Origin: Telopea speciosissima
Lineage: Eukaryota; Streptophyta; Magnoliopsida; Proteales; Proteaceae
NCBI RefSeq assembly: GCF_018873765.1
Contig: NC_057916.1
Span: forward strand, 11,116,001 to 11,180,000
Direction: 5' to 3'
DNA: 64,000 nt
The notes below the pieces were generated by a model. The model saw only the letters and a program-made list of their open reading frames with translations. It was not told the DNA's origin and made no database searches. Made by a program: the position numbers and the translations under genes. Below, in pieces: positions 1-13,095 of this stretch (position 1 is the stretch's first letter; every line of letters starts with the position of its first letter).

Positions 1-60
1 AGGGATGTGTGCGACATAGCCCAACGGCTGGCAGCACTCTGGGCATGCTGGGCTCCCCCG
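1..60. repeat. Partial MITE, same family as 12706-12873
   Basis: The first 60 bases resemble the 3' half of the fold-back element at 12706-12873: both run from a gtgtgc-acatagccc type motif to a ctgggct-cc motif. The copy is cut by the window edge, so its other arm cannot be seen. The relation rests on by-eye similarity only. Confidence 0.35.
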
Positions 61-96
61 AAGACGAGCTAAATTCAATTTACCTACCCGCGGATA

Positions 97-149
97 GCAC
101 CGAATTTCTACCAAAAAAAAGAAAAGAAAAGAAAATATAGGCACCGAAT
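97..149 (+). repeat. Possible ultra-short poly(A) retroposon scar
   Basis: Direct repeats gcaccgaat (97-105 and 141-149) flank a 35-bp A-rich insert that starts ttctacc and continues with runs of A. The layout matches a target-site duplication around an extremely 5'-truncated retroposon tail. The repeat is only 9 bp and the tail is interrupted by g, so this is weaker than the examples at 17.7, 18.0, 21.8 and 24.0 kb. Confidence 0.45.
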
Positions 150-660
150 AGCTGCAAAAAATAAAAAGTCAAGTTGGAAGATGTGAAGCCACATTTTTTT
201 TTTTATTTATTTTGTAGTTTTTGGCATAACCCAAGGTAAATCTCGATTTCCAATTTATGTGGTTAATTTTTGGTTTGGATTTGATGTTTTGTGGTGCCTA
301 GATGCTAGCTATGCAATTATGGCTGATGAATCCATGTGTTTGATTATCTATTTTGAAAACAAATATTTATTAATTTATTTTTCATATATGGTATTTAATG
401 CACTAATAACAGATCATGTAATTTTACTACATTGTGTACACTTTTGGCTAACGGCACAACTAGAAATTTAAATATGCTATGCAGCATAAATTGTAAATTT
501 TTGGTTTTTTTTTTTTTTTTTTTTTTGTTGAAAGATTTATAGAGAGCCTAGGTTATTTTACTAAATTATTTTATCTCGTTTTGGTTATTTCTATAAATTG
601 TCTTTCATTTTGAGAAAACACTTTTCAACAACATATTTTATAATTATAAGTTGAATAATA

Positions 661-800
661 TTATTTATAGGGAGAATGTCGTAGGCTGCGCCCAAGCACA
701 TGGTCAGCCTGTGCAGGGGGTAGGGTGGTCTTTTTGCCTACCCCCATGTGCTTAGGTGCAACCTGCACTGCGGCATAGAGAACAACACCCCTTATTTATA
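661..800. mobile_element. MITE with 9-bp TSD (Mutator-like size class)
   Basis: A 122-bp element (670-791) is flanked by ttatttata at 661-669 and 792-800. Its ends are partly inverted: agcacatgg near the 5' end faces ccatgtgct near the 3' end, and both termini carry GGG/CCC. It is GC-rich inside AT-rich surroundings. A 9-bp duplication fits Mutator-type elements; the terminal inverted repeats are imperfect, so the class is inferred. Confidence 0.5.
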
Positions 801-1399
801 TTAGAGTAATTGATATATTTTACATCACCCCAACATATTTTCTACCATTTTTCTTTTTGTTTTCTCACATCCATGTCAATATTTGTTTAATATTGTAATT
901 TATCACAATAATATATTACATAACAGTTTTTATTTTAGATTAATGTATACATTTTTTTTAGACTGTCTAAATGACACCTTTACAGGTGTATTCAGAATTT
1001 GTAACATTCTTTCAATTGCTTCTTGTCTTATTCCCTGAAGTTCTTTAATTTAATAACAAAAAAGAATTTTCAAAATAATTTGATAATAAAGCACCATTAC
1101 TAAAAAAAAAAAATCAAATAATAACTGCACATTTATCAAGGTTGGTATTTCTCACAAATATTTTATGACTCTTCTCTAAACAGTCAGCACAAAAGACTAC
1201 TACATAGTAAAAGGGAGAGGGTTCACTGAGCAAGCCATATATACTGGTTTAACAGAGAAATGTTGGTAAGTAGTACAAACATACACAAAAATATTACAGT
1301 CCAATATGTGATGGGGCATAAGCACAATTTTTTCAGACCAGAAAAGAAAGGAATCAGTACCTACAAGTCCAGTCTAACAATCATGGCCTATATATACAC

Positions 1400-1569
1400 C
1401 ATAGTTGTCAAGGCATCGCCTAGACATCTCTTAGGTGACTGCCCATCCAGGTGCCTTCACAAATAGTGTCACCTTGATCATCTAGGCGGGCGTTTTGGTC
1501 AGCATGGTGGCCTTGCGTCCAGGCCCCTCCTTCAACGCCTTAGTTCACCTAGACGCCGTGACAACTATA
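1400..1569. mobile_element. MITE with CATAGTTGTCAAGGC-type inverted ends
   Basis: The segment starts catagttgtcaaggc and ends with its approximate inverse, gccgtgacaactata. The interior is GC-rich with repeated gcctagac/ctaggcg motifs. A related copy lies at 57727-57833. Flanking tatatac/atatac motifs may be a degraded target duplication. There is no coding capacity. Confidence 0.55.
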
Positions 1570-4500
1570 ATATACAATATAATTGAGGGATTCTCTACTT
1601 TTGTTCTTTTACTCTTTCTCCTAGTTAACTAATCTTTCTTTCTTGTGTCTGCTGCTCTGCTAACATCATGAACATTTGAAACCCCCCTCCCCACAAAAAA
1701 CAAAAAAAAAACCTCCCTAGAAGTGATTTTATTAGTGTTGTTGTTTTACTCTTATTATCGTCTCTCCTCTATAATTTACTGTTCTGTAATCAGAAACTCT
1801 AATGCAGCCACTTTCGTCTTCTCCCAACCCCTCTAATAATAACTGAAACCTTCTTTTAATTACTCAGGACCATTAGACCTGTTTCCTGAACCTCGTTTCC
1901 CACCACAAGATGCCCATGAAAGCTTGAAGAGATATAACCCGAGTCTCACTCCTTGTTTCTATCTCTTACTAATTATTATTGGGATTTTGAAATAAATCCA
2001 TGGATGGATCTATATCTACATTACCCTTAACCTCTATTACACAGCTCTTTTACACAGCCAGCAGAAATCTCATCCACTGAAGCTAGGGCACAACAAAGAT
2101 ACTAAAATTCCCTAACACAAACTCAACTCAGGCTTCCTTAGGAAGTAAAGAAAAACTCAACCTAATGCATAAATTCCATAACATGTGAAGCACAAACATA
2201 TATATATACAGAGAGAGAGAATGAAAGAGGCAAAGGAGAACGGGGTGGGAGGTGGGGGGGGAGAACAGAAGAAGTAGATACAAACAGAGAAAAAAAAATG
2301 GAAAAGAAGAAAGATAATCTAAATCTCCTGGCAATTAACACATACACAAAACAGCTCCCTTGTAACCTCAAGATCAGAATCACAGCTACCACAGTAGGAG
2401 TATGCAGTGTAAAATCTCTTCTTTTTTTTTCTTTTTTTATTGCAGGGGGGGGGGGATGAAGGCATGCAGTATCACTCCCCCCCCCCCCCAACCGAGGTGA
2501 ACGCAATGTCAATTCCCTTAAACAATAATTCTGATGAAGCTACAAGTTTCTTGTTTCAGAGAAACTTAGAAGACAAACACTACAATTTAACAATAGACAG
2601 TAAGCCAGCACATGATTTTAATAATGTGAAAACATAAAAAATAAATGAACGAGAGGCCTTTGACAGAGAAAGCTTAATCTTACAAAGCGTATTTGAAGAA
2701 CTGATGGATTAGGTGGCTCAACACAAAACCTATGACTGTGAGCCTTACTGGGCAGAACCTTATCTTCGGTCCCAACAACTAAATTTTTATCACTTGTCTA
2801 ATATTTATAGATGTACACTGAAAAAGAAGCAGAGAACTGCCATGGTATTTCATAGAATTCAGTGAGAGAAATTGTTGGTCCCAAACTGACACCGAGAGGG
2901 GGATAAATTAATGTCCTCCAAATAAATTAATGTCCTCTAAAATTTCAAAACTTTGATCTAATTTTGTCGCTTGACACAGTAACAACAACCTCGGAGTGGA
3001 CTAAGGCATCAATCGGAACTCCAAGCCCTATCGCTTGGGAATAAATGCTTCCCTAGCAGCTTGCCGGAGAAAAATGAAGCCTTAGAAATTTAAAATTCAT
3101 CCCTCCAAGCAAATAAAGGCTTAAACCTCACAAACAATTCATATGCACACATACCTTGCTACCACAATTGGCAAAGCCTACTAAGTAATTCACACCCGCC
3201 CTACAGAACACACACTCCAAAATCCAAATGAAGAGTACACCACACAGAGTTTTTAACGCGGTTCGGTAAATTACTACATCCACGGAGCATTGCCATGATC
3301 AGGCATTTCCTGTGCTCAATCCACTAGTGATTTTTAGTTGCAACAATGACTCAGGAACATCCTCTCCAGCTTCGACTCTCGCTTAAGACAAGAGCAAGGG
3401 TAACAACCCCGAAAGTGAGTTTTAGCCGCAACAACTCAGGAGCACCCTCTCTTGCTTCAAACTTTGATGAACACAAAGCCTAGCAAAAACACCCAAATCT
3501 ATCAAGCCCCAACTTGATAGACCTTACAACGATTATGAAAAATCAAACCCTAGAATCATAAAAATAAGGTGAAGATCTTATAATCCCGAACTTTACAGAG
3601 AACCATTGACAAAGATCTCTCTCTCTCTCTCTCTCTCTCCTTGTAACAATTCTCTCCTCTTTTTGTCTCACTTCTTGTGCTGAAAAGAACTAAGAATGAA
3701 GCCTTTAAACTTCTTTAAATAGACTCATCAAAAGCCCAAATCCCATGCATGGTTCAACCACTTGGTTCAGACCAGTGCAAACTGGCAGAATGACCTTTGG
3801 TCAGTCCGGAAGGCACAACTCCCTCCGTATAACTCCGATTGGGCTGGTTCTTTTTGCATCTGAAAGTACACTAAAAATACTACAATTTTGACAGAATAGC
3901 CTTTTTCAAATTCTGCTTAGATCCTGTTCAAAATTCGACCCAAATTCAGATGATCTGAACAGTCAAGTGCAGAGAACATTACCTAGAATCATTCCAGGCA
4001 CAGAAGTCCGTAGTATACGTGTCTCACGTGCATTAGCTACTGACTTACATGGAAGATACCATGGAAGACCTCCGTATGACCCCCGGAAGAACGTCGTCGA
4101 AGTAAGAAATTGGGCAAAATGTACACCCTTTACGTAAATGGCCATAATTTCCGCATTCGAACTCTGAATGACCCCATTATTTACCCTGTGTACAAAGGAC
4201 TCAAAGGGCTACATTTTTTATGAAGACACAAAGAACCCAGGTCGAGTGCACGATTCACAAAAATGGGCTTGAACCTGACTGATGTACAGAAACTGTTGTC
4301 TTCAGCTTGTGCACAGTGCTTGAAGATCATGCCATAACTTCTTCTCACTCCAATATCGGATTGATATGAAACAAATTTTCTCGGAAAGCTAACTCAAAGA
4401 TCTTCACTTTTCATGTTTTGAGCTCCTCCAAATTCTGACTAAAAGGCAGCTCAAAAAATCTGAGAAGTTACTACTATAAGTCTAGAACATAAACATGCAG

Positions 4501-6690
4501 TTTTTCAGCATAGCAACATCCTTCACTTTTGGCTTCACCATCTCACCTTTAGCAACATTTCCTCATGCACAATAGGACTTGAACATGCATTTTTATCATG
4601 GCAATGTATCTCCAAACTTCCAACTCATGACAATGCCAATTGTACCTGTCCTATTGCCAACTGCCAGCTATGCCAAGTAGGCCATCCATCTCACTGACAC
4701 TGACAACTGTACATGAAGCCTTGCAAAGAGAACCAGTTCAACCATGATTGTCAATCAACTCATTGACTATGCCAACACAACCAAGAGACATCTACTAGAC
4801 ACTACCATTGCACTCAAGCCTCTGATCTGCTCAATCATTGTTACACTATCAACCACAAAGCGGCACTCCTCAACTTCCAACTAAGCTCTACAATTCCAGT
4901 CATGTCGGCCATTTCAACTCATAAGCTAGCTACTCAATGTATCCTCCAACTGATAACTGCCAACTGTCACTACTGACAGTAGATAAACGATGCTTCCATA
5001 GGCTTCCATCGGTACTAACTCAGCTCATCTCCAAGCTGACCACCCATATGCCTGCATACTTAACTTAGTGAGTGTGTTAACCATCAAGAATACCAACACA
5101 AACCCACTGCTCATCAGTCTACCTGACTGCCCATGTTGACAACAATGACAACAGCAGCTCAATGCAAGCTGTGTTCAACAGAAATCAATCCCAATCTAAT
5201 ATAGAATTCCTACTTCAATAGTTTAATTATGTATTCTGACATAATTAACAAGTAAAATAGGATGAAAATTTCCAAGATTAATCATGAGGCTCTAAGATAA
5301 ATTGAATTTTAGCATCATCAGAGATAGAGAATTATCAGAGATGATCAAAGATCATGAGAAGTCAATAGTTGCCTCAGCTGAAGTAGAGAAGCTCCTCATT
5401 TGAAAGAACTGATCTAGAATACATAACCTAGTTTAGGGCTATTGGTTTCTACTTTCTAGTTTCTCCTAACAAGGAAGGAAAAAAAAATTCTCCTGGGCAA
5501 ACACGATGACCCAGCATCATTTAAACTACCACCATCGATAATCCTAGGTTATTTTTGTGAATTTCAAACAGAACTTTCCATAGTTATAACTACTACAACT
5601 ACCATATTTCAGTCGTTAAACACGCAATCAAGGTTAGAGACCTGTAGGGTTCATTTATAGTAGGTTCTTCTATTCACAAAACCAGAAAACTCACAATATC
5701 AAAGTGTGATCCAATTAGCTACAAATGAGCCTTAAAATTAAAACATTTCATCTCAAACAATACACAACTAACTATTTCAAAGCCACCCTCTTCAGTTACT
5801 AAAAATACGGAATAAGAAACTTCAATAGCAACAAAATATGTAACTAGGTGTTACAATGCAGCACATACAACAAGTAAGAACTCTGCAACTTTGAAAATAT
5901 GTCAATCACGATGAAACAACTTCACATAAATAATGGTTCCACATTTTTACACCTTTTCTATATGCATGAAGGAAAAAATCATTTTCTTCTTTACAGTCAG
6001 GCAGATACTGCACACTTGTTGTGAACTGAACAAGACCAACACATTAAAAAGTTTGGGAGGCAGAAGCCAATCCATTATAGCTTGCTAGTCTATAGTTTTG
6101 TCCAGTATTCCTTCTTATGAATTGGATTTACCCTTTAATTGCACCCTTTCCCTAGTGAAAAAAGTGGGGTAGGGGAGGGGAAAAACGAATAACGAGTACC
6201 AAAGAGCAAGATGATCTGTTGAGACAGTTATATGTCCTTAAAGCTAATGGACAGATTTATAAACTTAAATAACAACCATGAAAGTATGAACTCTGTGACT
6301 TCGAATCATATGCCATAATATCAGTCATGAACAAACAACTGCAAATAAAGAATGTGTTCTACAATTCAATTATTTTGGAACTATAAAATTTCAGACAAAA
6401 ACTGTCTTTTCCCTCCAAATGCAAACAAAGGAAGACAAATCTAGATGCCATGACCTCTACAAGGAAAAATATAGGAATTATATTCAAGAAGGAGATCTTC
6501 AAGATATCCCCAGTCATCAACAAATTCTCATAGTAGCTGTATCAAATTGACTTACAAATGCCTGACTAAACGTTGGAATACTCTCCCTCCCTTAAACCAT
6601 CAGGTAGTGCGTTGCAGGCAATCCATCCATTTGTTTAAAGGCCCCATTCTGAAGCAGCTCTTGAAGCAAATCATCAAGACATTTACAGCA
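1570..6690. other. Intergenic region with microsatellites and one unclassified repeat
   Basis: No convincing exon was seen on either strand. The stretch holds a GA run near 2210-2220, homopolymer G and C tracts at 2445-2490, and a TC microsatellite at 3616-3641. From about 2873 to 3720 it carries repeat-like DNA with internal near-duplications: two versions of a ttttag..gcaacaa..ctcagga motif around 3340 and 3420, plus a doubled aaattaatgtcctc at 2905-2940. The end next to 6698 should contain the 3' UTR of the ELC gene. Confidence 0.4.
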
Positions 6691-6697
6691 CAAACTC

Positions 6698-7975
6698 TCA
6701 CATATACTGTGATGCCCGAGCTGCCATACTAGAAACCTGAGCCTGCATCTGCGCAGACCTAACCTTGGAAGCCATGGCACGGTGGAAGAACTGCTCGCGC
6801 GAGAGTGACCTAATGCTCCTCAAATACTGATCGAAAGGTATTGATCCTTCCTGCACCGCTTTGTCCAGGGAATACACCACATCCTCTATAGCCAAATCGG
6901 ACGCAGTAGACTCAAGCATCTGCTTGGAAAGCGCATCACAAGGCTCCAAAATCTCTTCAACCTCCAAACTTTTCGCCTTACTCACCCTTCCCTCGTTCTC
7001 CCTCAACCACGACTCCAGAAGATCCGTATCCATAAGAATCATTTGCAATTGCTGCTCCAAACCCTCTGTCTCCCCCTGAAACTTCCTCAACTCCTTGGAG
7101 AGATGATCGTCTCTTTGCCGCAAAACAGCCTGCAAATTAAAAAGGCCTTCCATCTCGGCCTCTCTACCCTTCCTCAACGCTTCGGCATCATCATGTAACT
7201 TCTCCATAAGCTTGTTGATCGAATTCCTCCGGTACACCTCGGCAGCATCTTCCGTCGTCGTCTGTGTAGGCGGTCGATGCTGCTGGGGAGACGGCGGAAA
7301 CCGACCGCCATAGGGAGATGACGAAGAAGAGTAACCTCTTGGTGGAATACCAGGGCGACTAATGGACGACGATGAAGAAGAATTCGAATTCTCACTGAGG
7401 CTATGAGAAGGAGAAGGAGAAGGGGGAGTGGGGCTAGGGCTAGAATTAGGGTTGGGCCGTTGGGGGCGAGAATAGAGAGGAGGATCGCGGCCGAAGAGAT
7501 GACAGAGATTACGGACCAAATCAACAAGGTTGGAGCTAGGGTAAATCCAGTTCTGAAGATAAGGATGAGCGACCAACCCGGAAGGGTTTACATGAGAATG
7601 AGGGCGTTTGATGATCATGTCGCGAGTTGGGGTCACATAGACGCAGGAAGGGTGACGAGGGTAGGACTCCATGAGCCAGATGACAACGGGTATGTTGTAC
7701 ACGACGCCTCCGTAGACCATGGGAATGGTACCCTCAGCCTGGAGGAGGTTGACGGTCCTGCCATCGTTGTGGGTGAAGGTGGCGGTCTTGGGTTGCAGGC
7801 CCGGGTAATTCTCGACAAGAGCGAGGAGATGTTGGCGGATCAGCCATTTCACGTCCTCCGCGTATGGCAGCGCCGAGGGGCCTCGCTGGGAGAGAACGTT
7901 GCTTAGGAACTGTTGGATGTATTGGGCGTTTTGCGCTGCTGCTCCGCCGGCATGGACTGGGGGTGGAGAAGCCAT
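6698..7975 (-). CDS. ELC: ELC/VPS23 (TSG101 homologue), ESCRT-I ubiquitin-binding subunit
   Basis: Intronless 425-aa protein. In the TSG101/VPS23 family this ESCRT-I subunit binds ubiquitinated cargo at endosomes and passes it to later ESCRT complexes for sorting into multivesicular bodies; in Arabidopsis ELC loss gives multinucleate, multi-branched trichomes. Seen in sequence: an N-terminal UEV domain (about 20-168, with [29 protein letters not shown] and the DPPL end), a low-complexity Pro/Ser linker (about 172-240), a predicted coiled coil (about 250-345), and a C-terminal steadiness box (about 350-425, ending [16 protein letters not shown]). UEV domains are E2-like but catalytically inactive. 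The ATG at 7975 is the first in frame and gives the normal family length. No frameshift or stop. The paralogue ELC-like is an alternative name; the family call is secure. Confidence 0.95.
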   Translation of the reverse strand: MASPPPVHAGGAAAQNAQYIQQFLSNVLSQRGPSALPYAEDVKWLIRQHLLALVENYPGLQPKTATFTHNDGRTVNLLQAEGTIPMVYGGVVYNIPVVIWLMESYPRHPSCVYVTPTRDMIIKRPHSHVNPSGLVAHPYLQNWIYPSSNLVDLVRNLCHLFGRDPPLYSRPQRPNPNSSPSPTPPSPSPSHSLSENSNSSSSSSISRPGIPPRGYSSSSSPYGGRFPPSPQQHRPPTQTTTEDAAEVYRRNSINKLMEKLHDDAEALRKGREAEMEGLFNLQAVLRQRDDHLSKELRKFQGETEGLEQQLQMILMDTDLLESWLRENEGRVSKAKSLEVEEILEPCDALSKQMLESTASDLAIEDVVYSLDKAVQEGSIPFDQYLRSIRSLSREQFFHRAMASKVRSAQMQAQVSSMAARASQYM

Positions 7976-8400
7976 CTCAGGTGGTTGCAGGAGAATAACT
8001 ATAGGAACGCAGAGAGAGATTCCATTAGAACAGATTTAGAAGAGGAAATTGAAGGAAGCGTGTGGCCAATTAGACAGAGGCGTCCATGGCGGCCTCGCGG
8101 GGACTGGAAGAGATTGGAGTTTGCTTCGACCGAAGGATTTGCGTGTGCCTCTGTTTGCTGTCCGGGTTGTGCTTTTGACTTTGACCCATCTGACCATTAG
8201 GAGATGGGAGAAAATTCTCTCTCCGGAAGTGTGGCCTATGCCAGCGCTCCACGAGGTCTCTCCTCCCTGTTTGGAAAGACATCTCAATCTCCTTATTTTA
8301 AGGATAAGAGAAATTGACACATAATAGAACTGGCATAGACCAGAATCGATAAGATAATGACACATAAGAATACTGGCATAGACCAGAATCCTTAACCGCT
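7976..8400. other. Upstream region of the ELC gene
   Basis: This should contain the ELC 5' UTR and promoter (transcription runs toward lower coordinates). Open frames here on both strands have no recognisable domain. The stretch 8100-8280 is relatively GC-rich. A short sequence (tggcatagaccagaat) is duplicated at about 8330 and 8375. No clear TATA box was identified. Confidence 0.35.
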
Positions 8401-8409
8401 CTTGTTACA

Positions 8410-8524
8410 GCACGGTGTTGTATTGCATTGTGTGATGCTGCAGAAGCCATGTGGTACAATGGCCCCCTTCCATATGGTGCACATGGCCTCTACAGCTGCC
8501 GTATGATGTAGTACAACATTGTGC
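8410..8524. mobile_element. Fold-back element / near-palindrome, copy 1
   Basis: A 5' arm beginning gcacggtgttgtattgcat (8410) pairs with a 3' arm ending acaacattgtgc (8524), around a short loop near 8462-8472 (gccccctt). The arms are about 50 nt each and can pair over most of their length. The arm sequence resembles that of the fold-back at 16238-16402, suggesting one family. It could be a MITE or a source of hairpin RNA. Confidence 0.55.
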
Positions 8525-11184
8525 AATTATAGCATAGGATAAAAATTTGCATAGATCACACTCCCGACAGAAAACTGCCTCTAGAGATATATATATATCT
8601 ATTGGGTTGGACTTCCCTAAACGGGTTCTAAATGCTAAATGGGCTTCCATTATGGCCCAATGAAAACCAACAAATTTCCACACTAAAATAAAAAAGGGCA
8701 AAAAAAAAAAAAAAAAAATCCCAAATCCATTTGTTTTGGCCAAAATACCAAAATAGGCCCAAATAACTAAAACATAATACCCAAAAAAATTCATTGAGGC
8801 TCTCTTTGGTTGCAAGGAAAATTTAAGGAAAAGGGAGTGAAAATTAAGAAGTAAAAACAGAATGATTTAGAGTTAGTGATATAATAATGTGTGATAATTA
8901 TTATATAAAGTTTCTATTTTAGGTTAGAGAAATTCTTACATTTTCTTTAATTTCCCTTGCAGTCAAATGGAGCCTGAAGTCCGAAACATTTGTTTACATT
9001 TCAGATTTTTTGACAAAAAAAAAAAGCTAAATTGATATATACGATGTGGGAAAAAGATTGCTACAGTACCCTCAATGATTATTTTGAACCTTCCTCACAT
9101 AATAAAGAGTAGAGCCCACAGTGACATTTTTTTCTCCTGTTCTAATCATGGGACCGGACTCATATGAATGATATCATTTTTCAACTCTTAATTGGTGTAG
9201 TGTGCAGATACCTTCTTATATTGTCCTTGTAAGAAACTCTCCCCATAAGATATAAAGAGCCTTAAAGCATCTTACAAAAAAAAAAAAAAAAAAAAAGCCT
9301 TAAAGCATAAGAAAATATTTTAAGATGCATCACTAACGCATAAGAAGATTGTTATAGGCAAAGAAAGAATAACAAGTGAACAAAGGCATCAACCATTTGT
9401 TTAGAGTGAACGAATACATGACAAATCAAGCAGCCACAGGCCCACAACCAAGGTTCAATTTGTAGCAAAAGCATGTTAAACTCGGAATTGGGTATAATCG
9501 GTCTGATTCTAATTCCGATCGGAATCATTTGAAATTGATCCCAAAACCCTAGAAGCGGCCCTTTAAATCTTAAACCTAGTGATCCAGTCCCAAAAACCCT
9601 AAAATCAACCGCTTTCAATGAGTTTTAATTGACATTGGTCACGGCTGATTTAGATCACAATTGACCGATTCGCCCGTCCTGATTCCGATTTTTGAAACCA
9701 TAATTTCTAGGGTTTAATTTCATGGGAGAAAAAATTTATAGAGTTCAATTCTTGTGGGAAAGGTGGTGAGTCATTATTCAACATCTATTGTGAGTCATTA
9801 TTCAACATCTATACGTACACAATAAGGATTAAATACTTTCTGCTGGTTTCTACCTTTATCTCAACTATTTCTTGTTGAAACTTGAGGCTGTTGGAAGGAT
9901 TAGAAGCTTAAGTTGTTGAATGGTATGTGCATGGACTAAGATTGGACTACAATGGGCCAAGCTAAAACCAGCCCATTTATCAAAAAAGATTTCCCCCAAT
10001 CTTAATGCCTTGATCCATGGGTTCGCGTGCAATTTCCAATCAAATATGTAGGGTGTAAGTAGGCCAAGCTTGAATGGGTTAAAGGAGGCCCAGCCCACTT
10101 AGTGTCGTGGCATTCACAGATCTAGTTCCTCTGTAGCTTATTCCACTTCGACACGTATTATATCCTCCTCTTCTTGTCATAGAGCAAGTCATCTTCCTCC
10201 CAAAACTTAAACCACATTTTCGCGATTTGGGCTTCCAATATTAGTGATTTATGTCAATAGTTGCAGTATTAGGCCCAAGCAAGGCCAAGTCCATGAGACC
10301 TTAACCCAGCTCTGCTCCTAAGGCCATCTCACTTACAGTCATTAATTTGGATGTACAATAATATGAAATTTAATCTTTCAATTTGCCTTACCAAGTGCTA
10401 GCCTTTAGTTTGGAAATTATGTTAGTTCTCTAAAAAGTATAAACAAATTAAAAAGGATGTTGTAGAGAGAGAGAGAGAGAGAGAGAGAGGGGGCTACGGT
10501 GATATTGTTTTAGTTTTGATTATATCTTTTAGAATCAAAGTTTTCTTTCACCCACGGCGAAAAGAGAATCTTGTAATCCACAAGATTTAACCTGTCGATT
10601 GGACTAACAAGATATATTTTAGATTTTATACAATAGCGAGTGAGAGTTAATGATGGCTTACATTATTTCAGGAGGAGATGTAAACTGATCGGATTCGAAT
10701 ACCCCTAAGCATATACAGATTGTATGTGATCGGATCCAGATATCCCATGACTGATTACTAATACCCCTACACGTATATGGATGTGAATTGAATTCAGATT
10801 TTTGACTATCTGATTACATCCTTGATTTGTGTAACTTGGATCTTCCTCCCCTTGGTGGATACGATTTATTCTCAATCCAATCTTCAAGAACCCTCAAGAT
10901 CATCGGTTACTTAACTTGTTATTATAAGTTGATGTCTATTTTCGGATTCTGAGTTAGATACCTTCTGACGAGATACAGATACCTTGAACGGATAAAAATG
11001 CAAATCAAATTCAGATTTTCAATTATTCAATCATATTCTTGTCGAGGAATCCAATCAAAATGTCAAATCACTATAGTTGAAGAGATTCTCCCTTTAGCTT
11101 AAGTGCCAGCCATACCCTTTCTCATTTATAATTCTGCAATAACCCAACTTTTTGTTTTTCCTTTATGGGGATGATGATAGCAAC
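8525..11184. other. Intergenic, low complexity
   Basis: No gene seen. Contents: a poly(A) tract at 8701-8719, the retroposon scar at 9258-9308, a segment at 9480-9700 made of degenerate 'gatcggaatc'-type motifs also seen near 23590, 26830, 27920 and 62800, a doubled 'gtgagtcattattcaacat' at 9767-9812, and a GA microsatellite at 10464-10488. Confidence 0.4.
9258..9308 (+). mobile_element. Ultra-short poly(A) retroposon scar
   Basis: A 13-bp perfect direct repeat agccttaaagcat (9258-9270, 9296-9308) flanks an insert consisting only of cttac plus a run of about 20 A. This is the expected product of target-primed reverse transcription that stopped almost at once. Confidence 0.75.
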
Positions 11185-11770
11185 AATACTCATGATCATT
11201 GCAGAGAATGGCTCTCTCTCTCTCTCGCTCTCTCTTTCTCTATAAGTCAACTACTACTCTATATGAACAAGTTGGGAGATATACAAATTACTGTTCCTGA
11301 AGGCTCTTTACTTCACCAATCTCCAATCTCATTCTCACTATGTGAGTGTGAAATGGTGATTCTCAAGAATACTGACTCTAACGCGTTTTGTCAAAATTCA
11401 TTCCTTGATTTCACACCTTCAGTTCAGTCACAGAAGCTAAATAACCATTTAGAATGTGGAGAAGAAGAAGAAGAAGAAGAAGAAGAAGCACCATAACCAT
11501 TCTGTCATAGTCTTTCTTATCAGATAACAGTAGCTAGCTATCATCAAACAGTTTATCACCTTTGCGTGTCTTAACTGTATTCTTATAACTCCAAATTGAA
11601 GAACTCATTTATATATACTAACAAAACATATCATCTTCACACTTGGAAAAGTCTTCGATCAATAGTGATTAGGCTGCTGCTGCTGCTGCTGCTTGCTTGA
11701 CTGTTTTGCAAAATTTCTTGAGCTTGTTAGGCGGATAGTTGAGAAAAACAAAAATTAAAGTGAATCCCTT
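11185..11770. repeat. Local duplicated block, copy A
   Basis: This segment is repeated at 13430-14290 in the same orientation. Shared landmarks in order: atcattgcagagaatg, ctctatatgaacaagttggg, gttcctgaaggctc, gtcatagtctttcttatcag, tcaaacagttt, gcgtgtctta, and a final gctgcttgactgtt. Copy A carries expanded (gaa)n at 11461-11490 and (tgc)n at 11683-11697. Read on the minus strand, the last part encodes a short peptide with a PPNKLKKFCKTVKQ core before a stop, partly retained in copy B. I do not recognise a gene. Confidence 0.6.
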
Positions 11771-12696
11771 TTTTTTTTTTTTTTTTTTTTTTGCTTTTTT
11801 GCTTTTCTTATCAAAGGGTTTGATCTCCTTGGTGTGGAGATTTAGATTTCTTACTAAAGAGTAGAGCAGTTTCACATTTTGGACTCTTTTAATTCTTCTA
11901 CTATTATAGGCACCCGGACTTCAAAATCATCATATGTGATCTTGTTCAGATGATCACAGCCATTGTTGAGAGTTCAGATCAAGACAGATGACTCCCACAT
12001 TCCTCCGGAATTCAAACTAAATTTCGAATGTATTAACAATATGGCTAAATACGAAGCATGTCCAATTGGTACCACAATTCAATGGGCTTTATTAAGTGGG
12101 CTGTGATTGGGCTTTTTAGTACCACAACTCAATGGACCAAGATATTTAGGGTCAATTAGGGCACGGTCGGGCTTGGGAAAATCCTGTCAGGGTCGGGCTA
12201 GGCTTGGGTTTAGGTTAAGACTCCTAGGGTTGAGCTAGGGTTTAGGGCAAGCTTGGCCTTGCCTGACCCTTTAACACTCCTATGAAAATCCCACCACTAT
12301 TGGATGCCCATATGCTCCCATTGGTTCCTATGTTGGTGCAAAGGCCACACAGCTTGGATGAAATTTTGTTGCTTCCTGGGTTGCAAGAACTCGCTTGCTA
12401 CCCAGTCTCATAGCCAAAGAAAATTTATCTTGAATGTATTTTGGAAGATACAAAAACCTATGAGGGTCTTGTAAAACCAAAGGAGAAGTGAATTGCTCCA
12501 TTTCTTTGGCTGTGAGCTTGGAAAGTAGGAAAGTTCTTGCAACGTGGGTAGTAGCAAAAAATTTTCCACACAGACTAGTAGCAATCCCCCTATCAAACGG
12601 GAAAAAGACAAAATAAAAAAATCCCCCAATCATGCCTCTTTGCATTAGATCTTTGTCCCCTCCAGTTCCTTGCCCAGCCCATTTCCCTGAATGCCT

Positions 12697-12884
12697 CTAA
12701 TAAGGGGATTGAGTTCCTCTCCAAGGAGCCCAGCAAGCCCAGGAGCATCCATCCGGTGGGTTGTGCTACACACATCCCTAGGCATGCACCGAGATGTGTG
12801 CAGCACAGCCCAACCCTTGTATGCCCCTTGGGCACTCCCTGGGTGTTGGGCTCCTTAGAGAGGAGCCAGATCCCTAATAAGGGG
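12697..12884. mobile_element. Fold-back MITE with direct-repeat target duplication
   Basis: ctaataagggg at 12697-12707 is repeated at 12874-12884. Between them is a fold-back element (about 12706-12873) whose 5' end, gagttcctctccaaggagccc, is matched in inverse by gggctccttagagaggagcc at the 3' end. The arms continue toward a centre near 12780 (catccctaggcatgcaccgagatg). The duplication is 9-11 bp. Part of the family reappears at 1-60. No coding capacity. Confidence 0.7.
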
Positions 12885-13095
12885 GGTGCAATGTCCACTT
12901 TAGCCCTGCCCGAACACTTTGCCTGGGTGGGGTCCAGTCACTTATTACAGGCACGGAACTGGGCTGGGCAGGGAACTGGAGGTCATAATTTTCCCCTTTC
13001 CATCCCCTCATTCCCCCCGCCCTCCCCAACCCCACTGGTGCAGAGGCCATGAGACCGAGCAGTATTCTTCTTCCACCAAAAAAAAAAATCCCACA
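12885..13095 (+). repeat. Possible retroposon tail
   Basis: A GC-rich segment ends ttcttcttccacc followed by a run of A at about 13078-13089. This resembles the 3' ends of other retroposed sequences in this window, but no convincing target duplication or promoter boxes were found. Confidence 0.25.

Noticed and set aside
7403..7906. 167-codon plus-strand open frame
   Set aside because: Antisense to the ELC UEV and linker region, very rich in Arg/Gly, no domain; a shadow of the real gene.
11152..11496. 114-codon plus-strand open frame ending in poly-Glu
   Set aside because: Starts at a non-ATG codon, driven by CT and GAA microsatellites, and is not conserved in the duplicate at 13.4 kb.
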